A DNA stretch of 64,000 nucleotides. Source: UBA1127 sp965116355 (lineage in GTDB: Bacteria; Chloroflexota; Dehalococcoidia; Lucifugimonadales; UBA1127). The DNA lies in assembly GCA_965116355.1 (NCBI GenBank), contig OZ220679.1, forward strand, positions 806,001-870,000, read 5' to 3'. The position numbers and the translations under genes were made by a program. The notes beneath the pieces were generated by a model that saw only the letters and a program-made list of their open reading frames with translations, made no database searches and had not been told where the DNA came from. This document shows positions 43,579-51,679 of the stretch, in pieces (the first letter of the stretch is position 1; every line of letters starts with the position of its first letter).

Positions 43579-45396
43579 CTACCGACCCTTGCGCTTGGTG
43601 GCCGTTGCGATGAGCTCGGTCTTGCGGAGGCGGAGGTTCTGGGGGGTGACTTCCAGCAGCTCGTCGTCAGCCACGAAGGCGAGCGCCTCCTCGAGGCTCA
43701 GGCGGACGGTGGCGTTGAGGCGCTTGGCCACCTCGGCCGTCGACGAGCGCATGTTGGTGAGCTTCTTCTCCTTGCAGACGTTGATCGGAATGTCGCCCTC
43801 GCGCCGCTGGGAGCCGACGATCATGCCCTCGTAGACCTTGGCGCCGGGGTCGATGAACGTATCGCCCCGGCCCTGCGCGTTGAGCAGCCCGTACGTGACG
43901 GCAACGCCCGCCTCGGACGCCACCAGCGCGCCGCCCCGGAATGACCGGATCTCGCCCTCCAGCGGTTCGTAGGAGGTGAAGGCGCTGTTCTTGATGCCGT
44001 CGCCGCGTGTGGTGCGTAGGAAGAAGGCGTTGAAGCCGATGAGGCCGCGCGTGGGTATCTTGAACTCCAGGTGGACCAGGCCGTTCTCGTCGTACCGCAT
44101 GTCGCGGAGCTGGGCCAGGTGGGCGGAGAGGTGCTCAGTCAGCGGGCCCACATACTCTTCCCGCGTGCTGATGTTCAGGATTTCGTAGGGCTCGTAGACC
44201 CTCCCGTCGATCTCCTTGTTGACCGGCGTCGGTCGCGAGACCTGAAACTCGATGCCCTCGCGCCGCATGGTCTCGACGAGGATCGACAGGTGCAGCTCAC
44301 CGCGGCCCGACACGACGAACTCGCTGGGGTTGGGCGTAGCGTCAACGCGAAGGCTGACGTTGGTGCGCAGCTCGCGCATCAGGCGTTCGTGGAGCGTGCG
44401 CGACGAGCAGTGGACGCCCTCCTGGCCCTTGAACGGCGACGTGCTCACGCCAAACGTCATGCGCACCGTCGGCTCGTTTATGGCGATAGTCGGCAGGGCC
44501 CGCGGGTCCTCCCGCGACGCGAGGGTGTCGCCTATCGACACGCCCTCCGGGCCGGTCACCGCCACGATGTCGCCCGCGTAGGCCTCGGCCACCTCGACGC
44601 GCTCCATGCCGTGGAACACGAAGACGAACTCTATCGTGTGCACGGTGGCCTCGCCGTCGCGGCCAAGCACCACCACCTCGTCCCGGGGCCGGAGGGTGCC
44701 GTTGGAGATCCGGCCGATGGACACCTGCCCAACGTAGGTGTCGTAGTCCAGCGCAGCAACCAGCATTTGCAGCGGCGCCGCTCGGTCGCCGGTGGGCGCC
44801 GGCACCGACGACAGGATCGACTCGAACAGCGGCCTCATGTCCGCGCCGGTCTCGTTCGAGTCCCTGGTCGCGTACCCCTGCCGAGCGGACGTGTACAGCA
44901 CCGGGAAGTCCAGGTGGTCGTCGCGGGTGGCCAGCTCGAGGAACAGGTCCTGCACCAGCTCCTCCACCTCCGCCACCCGGGCCTCCGGCCGGTCGATCTT
45001 GTTGATGACGACCATCGGCGTCACGTCCTGCTGGAGGGCCTGGCGGAGCACGTAGGTGGTCTGGGGCATGGGCCCATCGACGGCGTCCACCAGCAGCAGG
45101 CAGCCGTCGGCCATGTTCATCACGCGCTCCACCTCGCCGCTGAAATCGGCATGGCCGGGCGTGTCGATGAGGTTGATGCGCACGTCGCCGTAGGAGACGG
45201 AGGCGTTCTTGGCCAGGATCGTGATGCCCCGCTCCCGCTCCAGGGGGTTCGTGTCCATGATCAGCGACCCCACCTGCTGGTGCGGCCGGAAGACCTGCCC
45301 CTGTTTCAGCAGCGCGTCGACCAGGGTTGTCTTGCCGTGGTCGACGTGCGCGATGATGGCCAGGTTGCGGATCGCCTCGTTCCTGCATTCAGTCAA
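43579..45396 (-). CDS. typA: Ribosome-associated GTPase TypA/BipA
   Basis: A 605-residue translational GTPase that binds the 70S ribosome and helps growth under stress. G-domain motifs are complete: AHVDHGKTT (G1), DTPGHADFSGEVER (G3) and NKIDRPEA (G4). EF-G-like domains III and V follow (LSILVETMRREGIEFQVSRP, YEPYEILNI), then the TypA-specific C-terminal part (NVCKEKKLTNMRSS). The length is standard. It is transcribed divergently from the alpha/beta hydrolase gene. Confidence 0.97.
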   Translation of the reverse strand: MTECRNEAIRNLAIIAHVDHGKTTLVDALLKQGQVFRPHQQVGSLIMDTNPLERERGITILAKNASVSYGDVRINLIDTPGHADFSGEVERVMNMADGCLLLVDAVDGPMPQTTYVLRQALQQDVTPMVVINKIDRPEARVAEVEELVQDLFLELATRDDHLDFPVLYTSARQGYATRDSNETGADMRPLFESILSSVPAPTGDRAAPLQMLVAALDYDTYVGQVSIGRISNGTLRPRDEVVVLGRDGEATVHTIEFVFVFHGMERVEVAEAYAGDIVAVTGPEGVSIGDTLASREDPRALPTIAINEPTVRMTFGVSTSPFKGQEGVHCSSRTLHERLMRELRTNVSLRVDATPNPSEFVVSGRGELHLSILVETMRREGIEFQVSRPTPVNKEIDGRVYEPYEILNISTREEYVGPLTEHLSAHLAQLRDMRYDENGLVHLEFKIPTRGLIGFNAFFLRTTRGDGIKNSAFTSYEPLEGEIRSFRGGALVASEAGVAVTYGLLNAQGRGDTFIDPGAKVYEGMIVGSQRREGDIPINVCKEKKLTNMRSSTAEVAKRLNATVRLSLEEALAFVADDELLEVTPQNLRLRKTELIATATKRKGR

Positions 45397-45446
45397 ATCG
45401 AATCACCTCGCTATCCATGATAGCAGCAGGCCGGACAAGCCGTCGG

Positions 45447-45476
45447 CTGACCTCCACCGTGGGCGGCGGCTATACT
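45447..45476 (+). promoter_or_regulatory. Promoter for the alpha/beta hydrolase gene
   Basis: CTGACC (45447-45452), an 18-base spacer and TATACT (45471-45476), about 75 bases before the ATG at 45554. Confidence 0.55.
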
Positions 45477-45553
45477 TCAGTGAACCGCGAGCGTCGCGGA
45501 GCCGCCGGGGCCGCTGAGGACGCGTGTGAGCCCCGCCAGAAGGAAGGCGCCCC

Positions 45554-46327
45554 ATGCCCTATCTCCCAATCCCCGGCGTTGACCTGTACTACGAGGACAC
45601 CGGCGGCGACGGCGTCCCGGTGGTCTTCCTCCACGCCCTGACCGGCACCGCCGACTCCTGGGTCCACCAGATCCCCGCCTTCACCGCCGCCGGCTACCGC
45701 TGCATCACCTACGACCGCCGGGGATGGGCCCGCTCGCAGCCGAAAGGCTCGCCGGGCCACGCCGAGGTCGGCAGCGACGACCTCCACGCACTCCTCGAGG
45801 GCCTGTCGCTCGAGCCCGCGCACCTCGTCGCGACGGCGGCGGGCGGCATCGTCGCCATCGACTATGCGCTCACGCACCCGGAGCGCGTGCGCAGCCTCGT
45901 CGCGGCCAACACCATCGGCGGCGTGCAGGACGAGGCCTACGTCGAAGTCCGGCAGCGCCTCCGCCCGCGGCAGATCCAGGACCTCCCCCCGGAGCTCCGC
46001 GAGCTTGGCCCCTCCTATCGCGGCACGAATCCCGAGGGCGTGCGGCGGTGGGTCGAGATCGAGGAGGCCGGCGGGCTGAGCGAACCGCGCCCGTTCCCAC
46101 CCGTCCGCGATGCCATAACTTTCGCCCGCCTCGCGAGCATGACTGTCCCCACGCTCGTTCTGGCGGGTGAGGCCGACCTGCTGTCGCCCCCTGCCCTCAT
46201 GCGGATGCTGGCCGCCGGCATTCCCGGCGCCCGGTACCAGTCGATCCCGGAGGTAGGCCACGCCGGATTCTGGGAGCGCCCACACGTCTGGAACGGCATC
46301 GTGCTGGAGTTCATCGCGGCGCACTAG
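45554..46327 (+). CDS. Alpha/beta hydrolase
   Basis: A 257-residue alpha/beta-hydrolase. VVFLHALTG gives the oxyanion region, RGWARS is the usual DRRGxGxS strand end, the acid is D214 region (VLAGEADLLSP) and the base is H in VGHAGFWERPH. At the nucleophile elbow the sequence reads HLVATAAGGIVAIDYAL, where the expected G-x-S-x-G is A-T-A-A-G-G. The nucleophilic serine therefore seems to be missing, suggesting a non-hydrolytic member (lyase or dioxygenase-like) or loss of activity. The ribosome site AGAAGGAAGG precedes the ATG. It converges on the beta-trefoil gene. Confidence 0.85.
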   Translation: MPYLPIPGVDLYYEDTGGDGVPVVFLHALTGTADSWVHQIPAFTAAGYRCITYDRRGWARSQPKGSPGHAEVGSDDLHALLEGLSLEPAHLVATAAGGIVAIDYALTHPERVRSLVAANTIGGVQDEAYVEVRQRLRPRQIQDLPPELRELGPSYRGTNPEGVRRWVEIEEAGGLSEPRPFPPVRDAITFARLASMTVPTLVLAGEADLLSPPALMRMLAAGIPGARYQSIPEVGHAGFWERPHVWNGIVLEFIAAH

Positions 46328-46342
46328 CGGCGGGAGGCGGCC

Positions 46343-47023
46343 CTAGCGCGGCGACGGCCCGGGGAACGACCACTGCCGCAGCACGGGCTCGGCCTCTGCG
46401 CAGTCGAGCAGCATCAGGTCGCGGCGCACGTGGCTCGGCCCGCCCGTCGGCTCGCCCTCGCCGGGCGCGACGGCGACGCACAGCTCTGTTCCCGCCAGCT
46501 TCAGCGCGCCGTCCTCGTCGAGCGCAAATCGCTGCATCGCCGAGTCCGAGCACTCCCGAAGGAAGAGCTCCGACATCGCCTCGGCGCCGCCGGCCTCGAG
46601 GCACAGGCCGTACGAGGGCATGGAGAGCTGGCCGGGGCCCGGGTCGTTCAGGGCGAAGATCTCGTCGTCCGCGCCGGGCTTGCACGTGTGCGCCATCATC
46701 GCCGCACTCAGCCGCAGGTTCGCGCCGAAGCCGGGCACGTCGACGCAGTAGAACTCGGGCTCGTCCAGCGGGTCGACGAGCTGCACCAGCGTCCGGCCCG
46801 ACACCGCCGCGTCAACGTCGAACCCGTCCGGCGTTGTAGGGGCAGCAGTCGCCGTAGCGGGGACGGGCGCCGGGGCGGGAGTGGGAGGCACCGCCGTTGG
46901 CGGAACTGCGGCTGGAGAGGGCGTCTCGGCAACGGGCGCCGGCGCCGACACCGCGGCAGGCTCTTCCGTCCCGCAGGCGGCAAGCGCAAGCAGGGCAAGG
47001 GCGGCGGCGAAGGTTCGGAACAT
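46343..47023 (-). CDS. Lipoprotein with ricin-type beta-trefoil-like domain
   Basis: A 226-residue exported protein. The signal peptide ends at LAAC and a Pro/Ala/Thr-rich linker reaches about residue 62. The mature domain has repeats resembling ricin B-lectin units: YGLCLEAGG ... LRECSDSAMQRFAL, then GTELCVAV ... LLDCAEAEPVLRQWSF, with QRF and RQW at the places of the QxW motif. Carbohydrate binding is an inference. The open frame extends far upstream to 47884 but that part is the antisense of other genes. The start was placed by the signal peptide. Confidence 0.65.
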   Translation of the reverse strand: MFRTFAAALALLALAACGTEEPAAVSAPAPVAETPSPAAVPPTAVPPTPAPAPVPATATAAPTTPDGFDVDAAVSGRTLVQLVDPLDEPEFYCVDVPGFGANLRLSAAMMAHTCKPGADDEIFALNDPGPGQLSMPSYGLCLEAGGAEAMSELFLRECSDSAMQRFALDEDGALKLAGTELCVAVAPGEGEPTGGPSHVRRDLMLLDCAEAEPVLRQWSFPGPSPR

Positions 47024-47100
47024 GCCGTGCTCAGCCGTGCGATGGGACAAGACTCTCTCCCATGTACTGACCAGGTTGGCTCGGGTTGGGGCAGACCTCC

Positions 47101-47736
47101 CTACTCCTCGGAGTCTCCCAGGTCCGCCACCTTCTGGCCAAGCCGGGTTATGAGCGTCACGATGGCGTTGATGATCCGCAGCGCGAACTCCAGGAGCACC
47201 AGGAACCCCATGTAGTACACGATGTTCTCGGTGTAGCCCTCGGCCTCCTGCAGGATGTCCAGCGACTCCCCTATCGAGAAGAAGGACGCGTCGATGAGGA
47301 AGACGGCCAGCACCGCGAAGGGCAGGATCTTGGCAAGATCGCGCGACAGGTCCTCGTTGTAGTAGGCCGTCACCCGGATCGCGCTGACCGTCGCGAGCGC
47401 CACCAGCAGCGTCTCGGCGAAGCTCTGCCCCTTCGACAGGAAGGCGAGGATGATCGTCAGGACGCCGAACCAGAAGAAGGCGAACACCGGGAAGACGATG
47501 ATGTACTTGACGATGTAGAAGAAGACCTGCAGCGACCTGCGGAGCCACTTCACCCTGGACTGCTCGTACCGGCTCATGTCCAGCTCGAACATGTCCTGCA
47601 TGGCCAGGAAACGGTAGAACTTGAACACGAATATGGCGTAGACGGTCATGCCCAGCACGTAGACCGCCACGTCCGCCAGCAAGTCCAGGGCTTCGTCGAA
47701 GCTGAGGCCCACGGAAAAGAGGTCGTTGACGTCCAT
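47101..47736 (-). CDS. Multi-span membrane protein of unknown function
   Basis: A 211-residue integral membrane protein with about five hydrophobic segments, including VAVYVLGMTVYAIFVF, FFYIVKYIIVFPVFAFFWFG and FAVLAVFLIDASFFS. The charged loops LDMSRYEQSRVKW and RVTAYYNEDLSRDL separate them. No family signature is recognised with certainty. ATG 47736 is preferred to 47745 because the GAAGG site then has a 9-base spacing. Confidence 0.75.
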   Translation of the reverse strand: MDVNDLFSVGLSFDEALDLLADVAVYVLGMTVYAIFVFKFYRFLAMQDMFELDMSRYEQSRVKWLRRSLQVFFYIVKYIIVFPVFAFFWFGVLTIILAFLSKGQSFAETLLVALATVSAIRVTAYYNEDLSRDLAKILPFAVLAVFLIDASFFSIGESLDILQEAEGYTENIVYYMGFLVLLEFALRIINAIVTLITRLGQKVADLGDSEE

Positions 47737-47922
47737 TGCCCACATCCTTCAGGGCACGAGCCCTGCCCCGCACGTGGCCGCCCCTCCCGACGGCCGACTT
47801 CCCGATTGTCCGCCCGTCCCTATGGGCAGTTGCGCGGCTCGGCGGGCGCCTGGCCGCGCAACTGCCCTTCACGAATCGGGCCACCTCAATGGCCGATTGT
47901 CTCCGGCAGTTTCAGTCCGCCG

Positions 47923-48720
47923 CTAGTCCCAGCGGCTCTTGGGCTTCGGCTCCAGCTCCCCGTCGACGTACGTGTCGGCCTTGCCCTGCGGGAAGCAGAT
48001 GAGCCCCGATACCTTGCCCGACTCCGCCCACGCGTCGTTGTACGTCCAGGCGAGGTTCTCGACCGTCTCCCCGCCGGCCTCGACGTGGAAGAAGTTCGCC
48101 TCGCCCTTGTATGGCGACCCCGCCACCCGCTCGCTGAGCGTCAGCAGGTCCATGTTCACGTCCTCGCGGGGGATGTACCAGCGGTGCGGCAGCCCCGTCT
48201 CCAGCAGCATCACCGAGCGCGTCGTCTCGGCGACGGTGACGCCGTTCACCTCGACGCGCACGTGCCGGGAGCTCGCCAGGCAGTCCACCCGCGTGTACGG
48301 GTCCTTCGGCCCGATGAAGACCTCCTCGTCCTCCTCGAACCAGCCGTCCATGCGGTTCCAGTAGAAGGCCACGTACCCGCGGACGTCCACGCAGCCCTCC
48401 AGCGGCTCGGGGTACGCCCACACGGCGTTCTCCACCTCGCGCTCGCCGACCTTGACGCTCCAGTACTGAGCGTCTCCCTTGATCGGTCAGTGGGTCCCGT
48501 GCGCCGTGGTGTGCAGCAGGTCCATCCGAACGTCGGACTCGGGGAAGTAGTAGACCGGCTGGTGCCGCGTCTCGTACATGATGACCGCGTTCCGCGAGTC
48601 GACGACCGTCTCGCCCGCGAACGTTGCCCGGATGCGCTTCGGCGTCGGCTCCAGGAACGCGACGTGCTCCTCGATGCCCTTGGCGGCACCCACCGCGTAC
48701 GCGTTGAAGACCTGTGTCAT
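47923..48720 (-). CDS. Two-domain DUF427 protein with in-frame TGA (candidate selenocysteine, residue 78)
   Basis: Read through one TGA, this gene encodes a 265-residue protein with two DUF427 domains, the usual size of the family. The ATG at 48720 has GGGAGGAGG upstream. The first domain reads RATFAGETVVDSRNAVIMYE ... YYFPESDVRMDLL ... HGTH-(TGA)-PIKGDAQYWSVKVG. The second has VRVEVNGVTVAETTRSVMLL and AGSPYKGEANFFHVE. The TGA (48487-48489) falls exactly where the family motif C-P-Y-K-G has cysteine. A perfect hairpin follows within 12 bases. Without readthrough, a 77-residue fragment and a detached second half would result. A sequencing error or nonsense mutation is the alternative. Enzymatic function of DUF427 is unknown. 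Confidence 0.72.
48454..48474 (-). promoter_or_regulatory. Predicted bacterial SECIS-like hairpin
   Basis: In the mRNA, GACGCUC pairs perfectly with GAGCGUC around the 7-base loop AGUACUG. The loop begins 19 bases after the UGA and has G in its second position. Both fit the published general form of bacterial SECIS elements (a short apical stem-loop 16-37 bases after UGA, with G among the first two loop bases). A lower GACC/GGUC pairing could extend it. Confidence 0.55.
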
Positions 48721-48920
48721 GAGTTCCTCCTCCCGCCGGCCGCGCTCCACCGTTCGAGGCACGCCGGCCCTGTCGATGCCCGCCCCGCCGCCCGCGACAG
48801 CGCCGCCGCGGCGACGGAGACAGCGCGATTCTACCCCCGACCGACGAGCCCGTCTATCGCCTGCCGGGCCGGATTTTTTGCCCCTTCGAGCCGGCCTTGC
48901 GGTGTCGCCGTTATGTCGCC

Positions 48921-49562
48921 TCAACCGTCGCGGGGCGACCGCCATCGGCGCAGCGCGCGCCAGCCGACGAAGCCCGCCGCCGCGAGCACGATGACCGCCA
49001 GCGCGGCGTTCTCGTAGGGCCCCGTGTACTCGCGGATCGTCTCCCAGTTCTCGCCCAGCACCCACCCCGCGTAGGTTAGCAGCAGGCTCCACAGCGCGGT
49101 GCCGAGGGTCGTGTACACCAGGAAGCGCACGGGGTTCATCCGCGTGTACCCCGCGGGGATGGAGACGAGGCTCCGGATGATGGGGATGAGCCGCCCGAAG
49201 AAGATGACCGCCTCGCCGTAGCGGCCGAACCAGCCGGCGGCCCGGTCCAGGTCGTGCTCGGAGATGAACAGGTACCGCCCGTACGCGGCGACGAGCCGCC
49301 GCACACCCGCCTCGCGCGCCACGTAGCCGACGGCGTACAGAATGACGGCACCCAGCACGGAGCCCGCCGTCCCCGCCGCGACGGCGCCCCAGAAGCTCAG
49401 CTCCCCGTCGGCGGCCAGCGCCCCGGCGAAGGGCAGCACCGCCTCCGACGGTATCGGCGGGAACACGTTCTCGATTGCCATCACCAGCACAATGCCGGGG
49501 TAGCCAATGGCAGCGATCAGCTCCTCAATCCAGCCGCCAACCTGCTCCAGGAGATGCGTCAT
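48921..49562 (-). CDS. DedA-family membrane protein
   Basis: A 213-residue integral membrane protein of the DedA/SNARE-associated family. The order of motifs is typical: NVFPPIPSEAVLPFAG near the first helix, the GAVAAGTAGSVLGAVILYAVG segment, a WFGRYGEAVIFFGRLIPIIRSL block with the conserved FGRLIP--R-L, and SIPAGYTRMNPVRFL. Family members act in membrane lipid turnover (undecaprenyl phosphate or phospholipid flipping) and proton-motive force maintenance. It ends just before the coding anomaly region of the DUF427 gene and borders the low-G+C insert on the other side. Confidence 0.9.
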   Translation of the reverse strand: MTHLLEQVGGWIEELIAAIGYPGIVLVMAIENVFPPIPSEAVLPFAGALAADGELSFWGAVAAGTAGSVLGAVILYAVGYVAREAGVRRLVAAYGRYLFISEHDLDRAAGWFGRYGEAVIFFGRLIPIIRSLVSIPAGYTRMNPVRFLVYTTLGTALWSLLLTYAGWVLGENWETIREYTGPYENAALAVIVLAAAGFVGWRALRRWRSPRDG

Positions 49563-49788
49563 TCAATAAGCCGCCTGCGAAGTCTTGTAAGGAAAGAACA
49601 GTTCACGACGAAACTCTCCCACGGATGAGAATACGTTATGACCTCAGGAATTGTGTGAATGATAGGCTACTTCAGCTCTAAGACCCAAGTTAACGTGATC
49701 TAGGGCGAAGTGCCAAATTCGTGCATGCTACTCGCAGGTGTTCTTCCCTGTGTATTGAAAGCTACGACAGATTAGTGACTCCAAATGA

Positions 49789-49794
49789 TATACT
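49789..49794 (+). promoter_or_regulatory. Extended -10 promoter of the DUF262-HEPN pair
   Basis: TGATATACT (TGn followed by TATACT) is a good extended -10 element. The -35 region is weak. The GTG start lies about 30 bases further, preceded by CAGGGAGG. Confidence 0.6.
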
Positions 49795-49824
49795 CAAATC
49801 GGAATTCCAACAGGGAGGACCACA

Positions 49825-50994
49825 GTGGTTACTGAAATAGAGATCTTTGAAAGAGATCCATCGGAACTCGACGAATCGGATCTCGGCAGAGTCGAAGATC
49901 AAGCCGTAGTCTCTTCCTCAGATTGGACCGCAGAGACCATTGTCGCGTTAATGAGGAGAGGCAATATTGATTTGTCTCCGTTCTGGCAGAGACGAGAAGC
50001 TTGGACAGATGACCGCAAGAGCAAATACATTGAGTCACTATTCCTGGGTCTGCCAGTGCCTCAAATCGTTTTGGCAGAACGTAGGGGCCAGAGGGGGTCA
50101 TACATAGTGATTGATGGCAAGCAACGTTTGCTAGCACTTAGGCGTTTCGCAGTAGAAACTGATGATGATGACTTTAGGCCATTGACACTCTCGCGCCTTG
50201 ACCAAATTCCAGAATTGAGTGGACTTTCATGGGTGGGGATAAAGAGTGACCCTAACTTGGAGCGTCACAAGGACGTCTTCGACAATCAGCCAATTCGTAC
50301 AGTAGTCGTTAGGAACTATCCTACTGACGCCTTCTTGTATCTCCTCTTCCTCAGGTTAAACACCGGCAGCGTACCTCTATCAACACAGGAACTTCGACAA
50401 GCGCTTCATCCTGGTCCCTTTACTGATTTCGTCGTGTCCTTTTCTGCCGAAAGCCAATCTATCCAACGCACACTTGGCATAGATGCTCCAGACTTCCGTA
50501 TGCGTGACGTTGAACTCTTGGTTCGTTATTTTGCCTTTGCCGAGTCGATCCCTGTCTATAGAGGCAACTTGAAGGAATTCCTTGACAACGCTTCCCTACA
50601 ATTGAATAGAACCTGGAATTCTCGCGAGGCCGAAATTAAGGCGATGGCTCGTGGCTGTGAGGAAAGCATAGACGCCACCATAACCATCTTTCAAGACAAC
50701 GCCTTCAAGCGCTGGCGTGGAGGTGACGGCTATATTGGTCGATTCAACAGAGCAGTCTTCGACATCATGACCTATTACTTCCGTCACGCCGATCTCAGGA
50801 ACAACGCGATTGAGCAACGACACCAAGTTGTCCGTGGCTTTCAATTGCTTTGCGACTCTGATCTAACATTCAGCGAAGCGTTGCAGACAACCACCAAGAG
50901 TAGAGTAGCAACTTTCCATCGCTTTCGCAGTTGGGGACAGTGCCTACAAGAAGTGCTTGGCTGTGAAGTTCCAATTCCTGAGCCACTTAACTAG
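49825..50994 (+). CDS. DUF262 (GmrSD N-terminal-like) protein
   Basis: A 389-residue protein of the DUF262 family, whose ParB/Srx-like domain is the NTPase half of GmrSD-type restriction systems. Diagnostic segments are DLSPFWQRREAWTDDRKSKYIESLFLGLPVPQIVL (split here over residues 49-83) and the active motif DGKQRL (97-102). No C-terminal DUF1524 HNH nuclease is present. GTG is the start, with GGGAGG upstream. Base composition is clearly lower in G+C than the flanking genes, a sign of transfer. It is followed after 23 bases by a HEPN-like gene, so the pair is probably a defence or toxin-antitoxin-like module. Confidence 0.85.
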   Translation: MVTEIEIFERDPSELDESDLGRVEDQAVVSSSDWTAETIVALMRRGNIDLSPFWQRREAWTDDRKSKYIESLFLGLPVPQIVLAERRGQRGSYIVIDGKQRLLALRRFAVETDDDDFRPLTLSRLDQIPELSGLSWVGIKSDPNLERHKDVFDNQPIRTVVVRNYPTDAFLYLLFLRLNTGSVPLSTQELRQALHPGPFTDFVVSFSAESQSIQRTLGIDAPDFRMRDVELLVRYFAFAESIPVYRGNLKEFLDNASLQLNRTWNSREAEIKAMARGCEESIDATITIFQDNAFKRWRGGDGYIGRFNRAVFDIMTYYFRHADLRNNAIEQRHQVVRGFQLLCDSDLTFSEALQTTTKSRVATFHRFRSWGQCLQEVLGCEVPIPEPLN

Positions 50995-51017
50995 ATGTCT
51001 CTCAGACAGGCTTTTTG

Positions 51018-51635
51018 ATGTCAAATTCAACTCGATTCCTCAGGCTCAAAAGGCGAATTCTTGAGCTCGAAAACCACTTCCTGCCAAGGGTTTTCAGTTC
51101 CACTGGTTCCTACACTGCAAGACAACGGGACCGGACTCGAGCATTCCAGCTACTGGCCCATGCGGAAATAGAGTCGTATTTGGAAGATATTGTAGTAGAG
51201 ACTGCCAATGCGGCTTTCGAATCCTGGAACGAGTCAGGACGAGTCACCGATCCACTTGTGGCATTGGCTGCGCTGGACCAATCTAGTGCAGTAGCTATCC
51301 CAAAATCTCAGCCAGCGGAGAATGAACGATACTTGACGCTCCAGTTGAGAAGAATCAAGGATGCTTTCAATGGGGAAGTTAAGGGAAGGAACAATGGAGT
51401 AAGAGAAAAAGACGTATTGAGGCTGCTCTTGCCTGTCGGAGTGAGTGAGGATGACCTAGACCCTAATTGGCTCCATACCATTGATGCCTTTGGCCGTGAC
51501 AGGGGTCTGACGGCACACACAACAGGTACTGGCATCGTGAAACTACCCGATCCCGAGGACGAGCACAAAAGTGTAAAGGCAATCCTGAAGGGACTATCAT
51601 CAATTGACGAAAAACTAGTCAACCTGAGGAATTGA
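51018..51635 (+). CDS. HEPN-domain protein paired with DUF262
   Basis: A 205-residue helical protein resembling the RiboL-PSP / MAE_28990-type HEPN proteins. An early helix carries LLAHAEIESYLEDIVVETA, and the late motif RDRGLTAHT contains R-x4-H (R162, H167), the catalytic signature of HEPN ribonucleases. Family knowledge: such proteins cleave RNA and are often coded next to DUF262 proteins. Low G+C and the short spacing link it with the upstream gene. ATG 51018 is preferred over TTG 51015. The ribosome site is weak, so translation may depend on coupling. Confidence 0.7.
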   Translation: MSNSTRFLRLKRRILELENHFLPRVFSSTGSYTARQRDRTRAFQLLAHAEIESYLEDIVVETANAAFESWNESGRVTDPLVALAALDQSSAVAIPKSQPAENERYLTLQLRRIKDAFNGEVKGRNNGVREKDVLRLLLPVGVSEDDLDPNWLHTIDAFGRDRGLTAHTTGTGIVKLPDPEDEHKSVKAILKGLSSIDEKLVNLRN

Positions 51636-51679
51636 AAAGAGTAAGCCCGCAGGTCAACACAGAAATCCCTTGTGGCCCC

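Noticed and set aside
47086..49017. A 643-codon open frame on the plus strand
   Set aside because: Antisense of the membrane protein and DUF427 genes. Composition is typical of GC-rich shadow frames.
48487..49092. A 201-codon minus-strand gene ending at the TGA, taken as a normal stop
   Set aside because: Its upstream part lies over the DedA gene and the intergenic gap. The DUF427 domain begins only at 48720, and the sequence past the TGA continues the same domain in frame.
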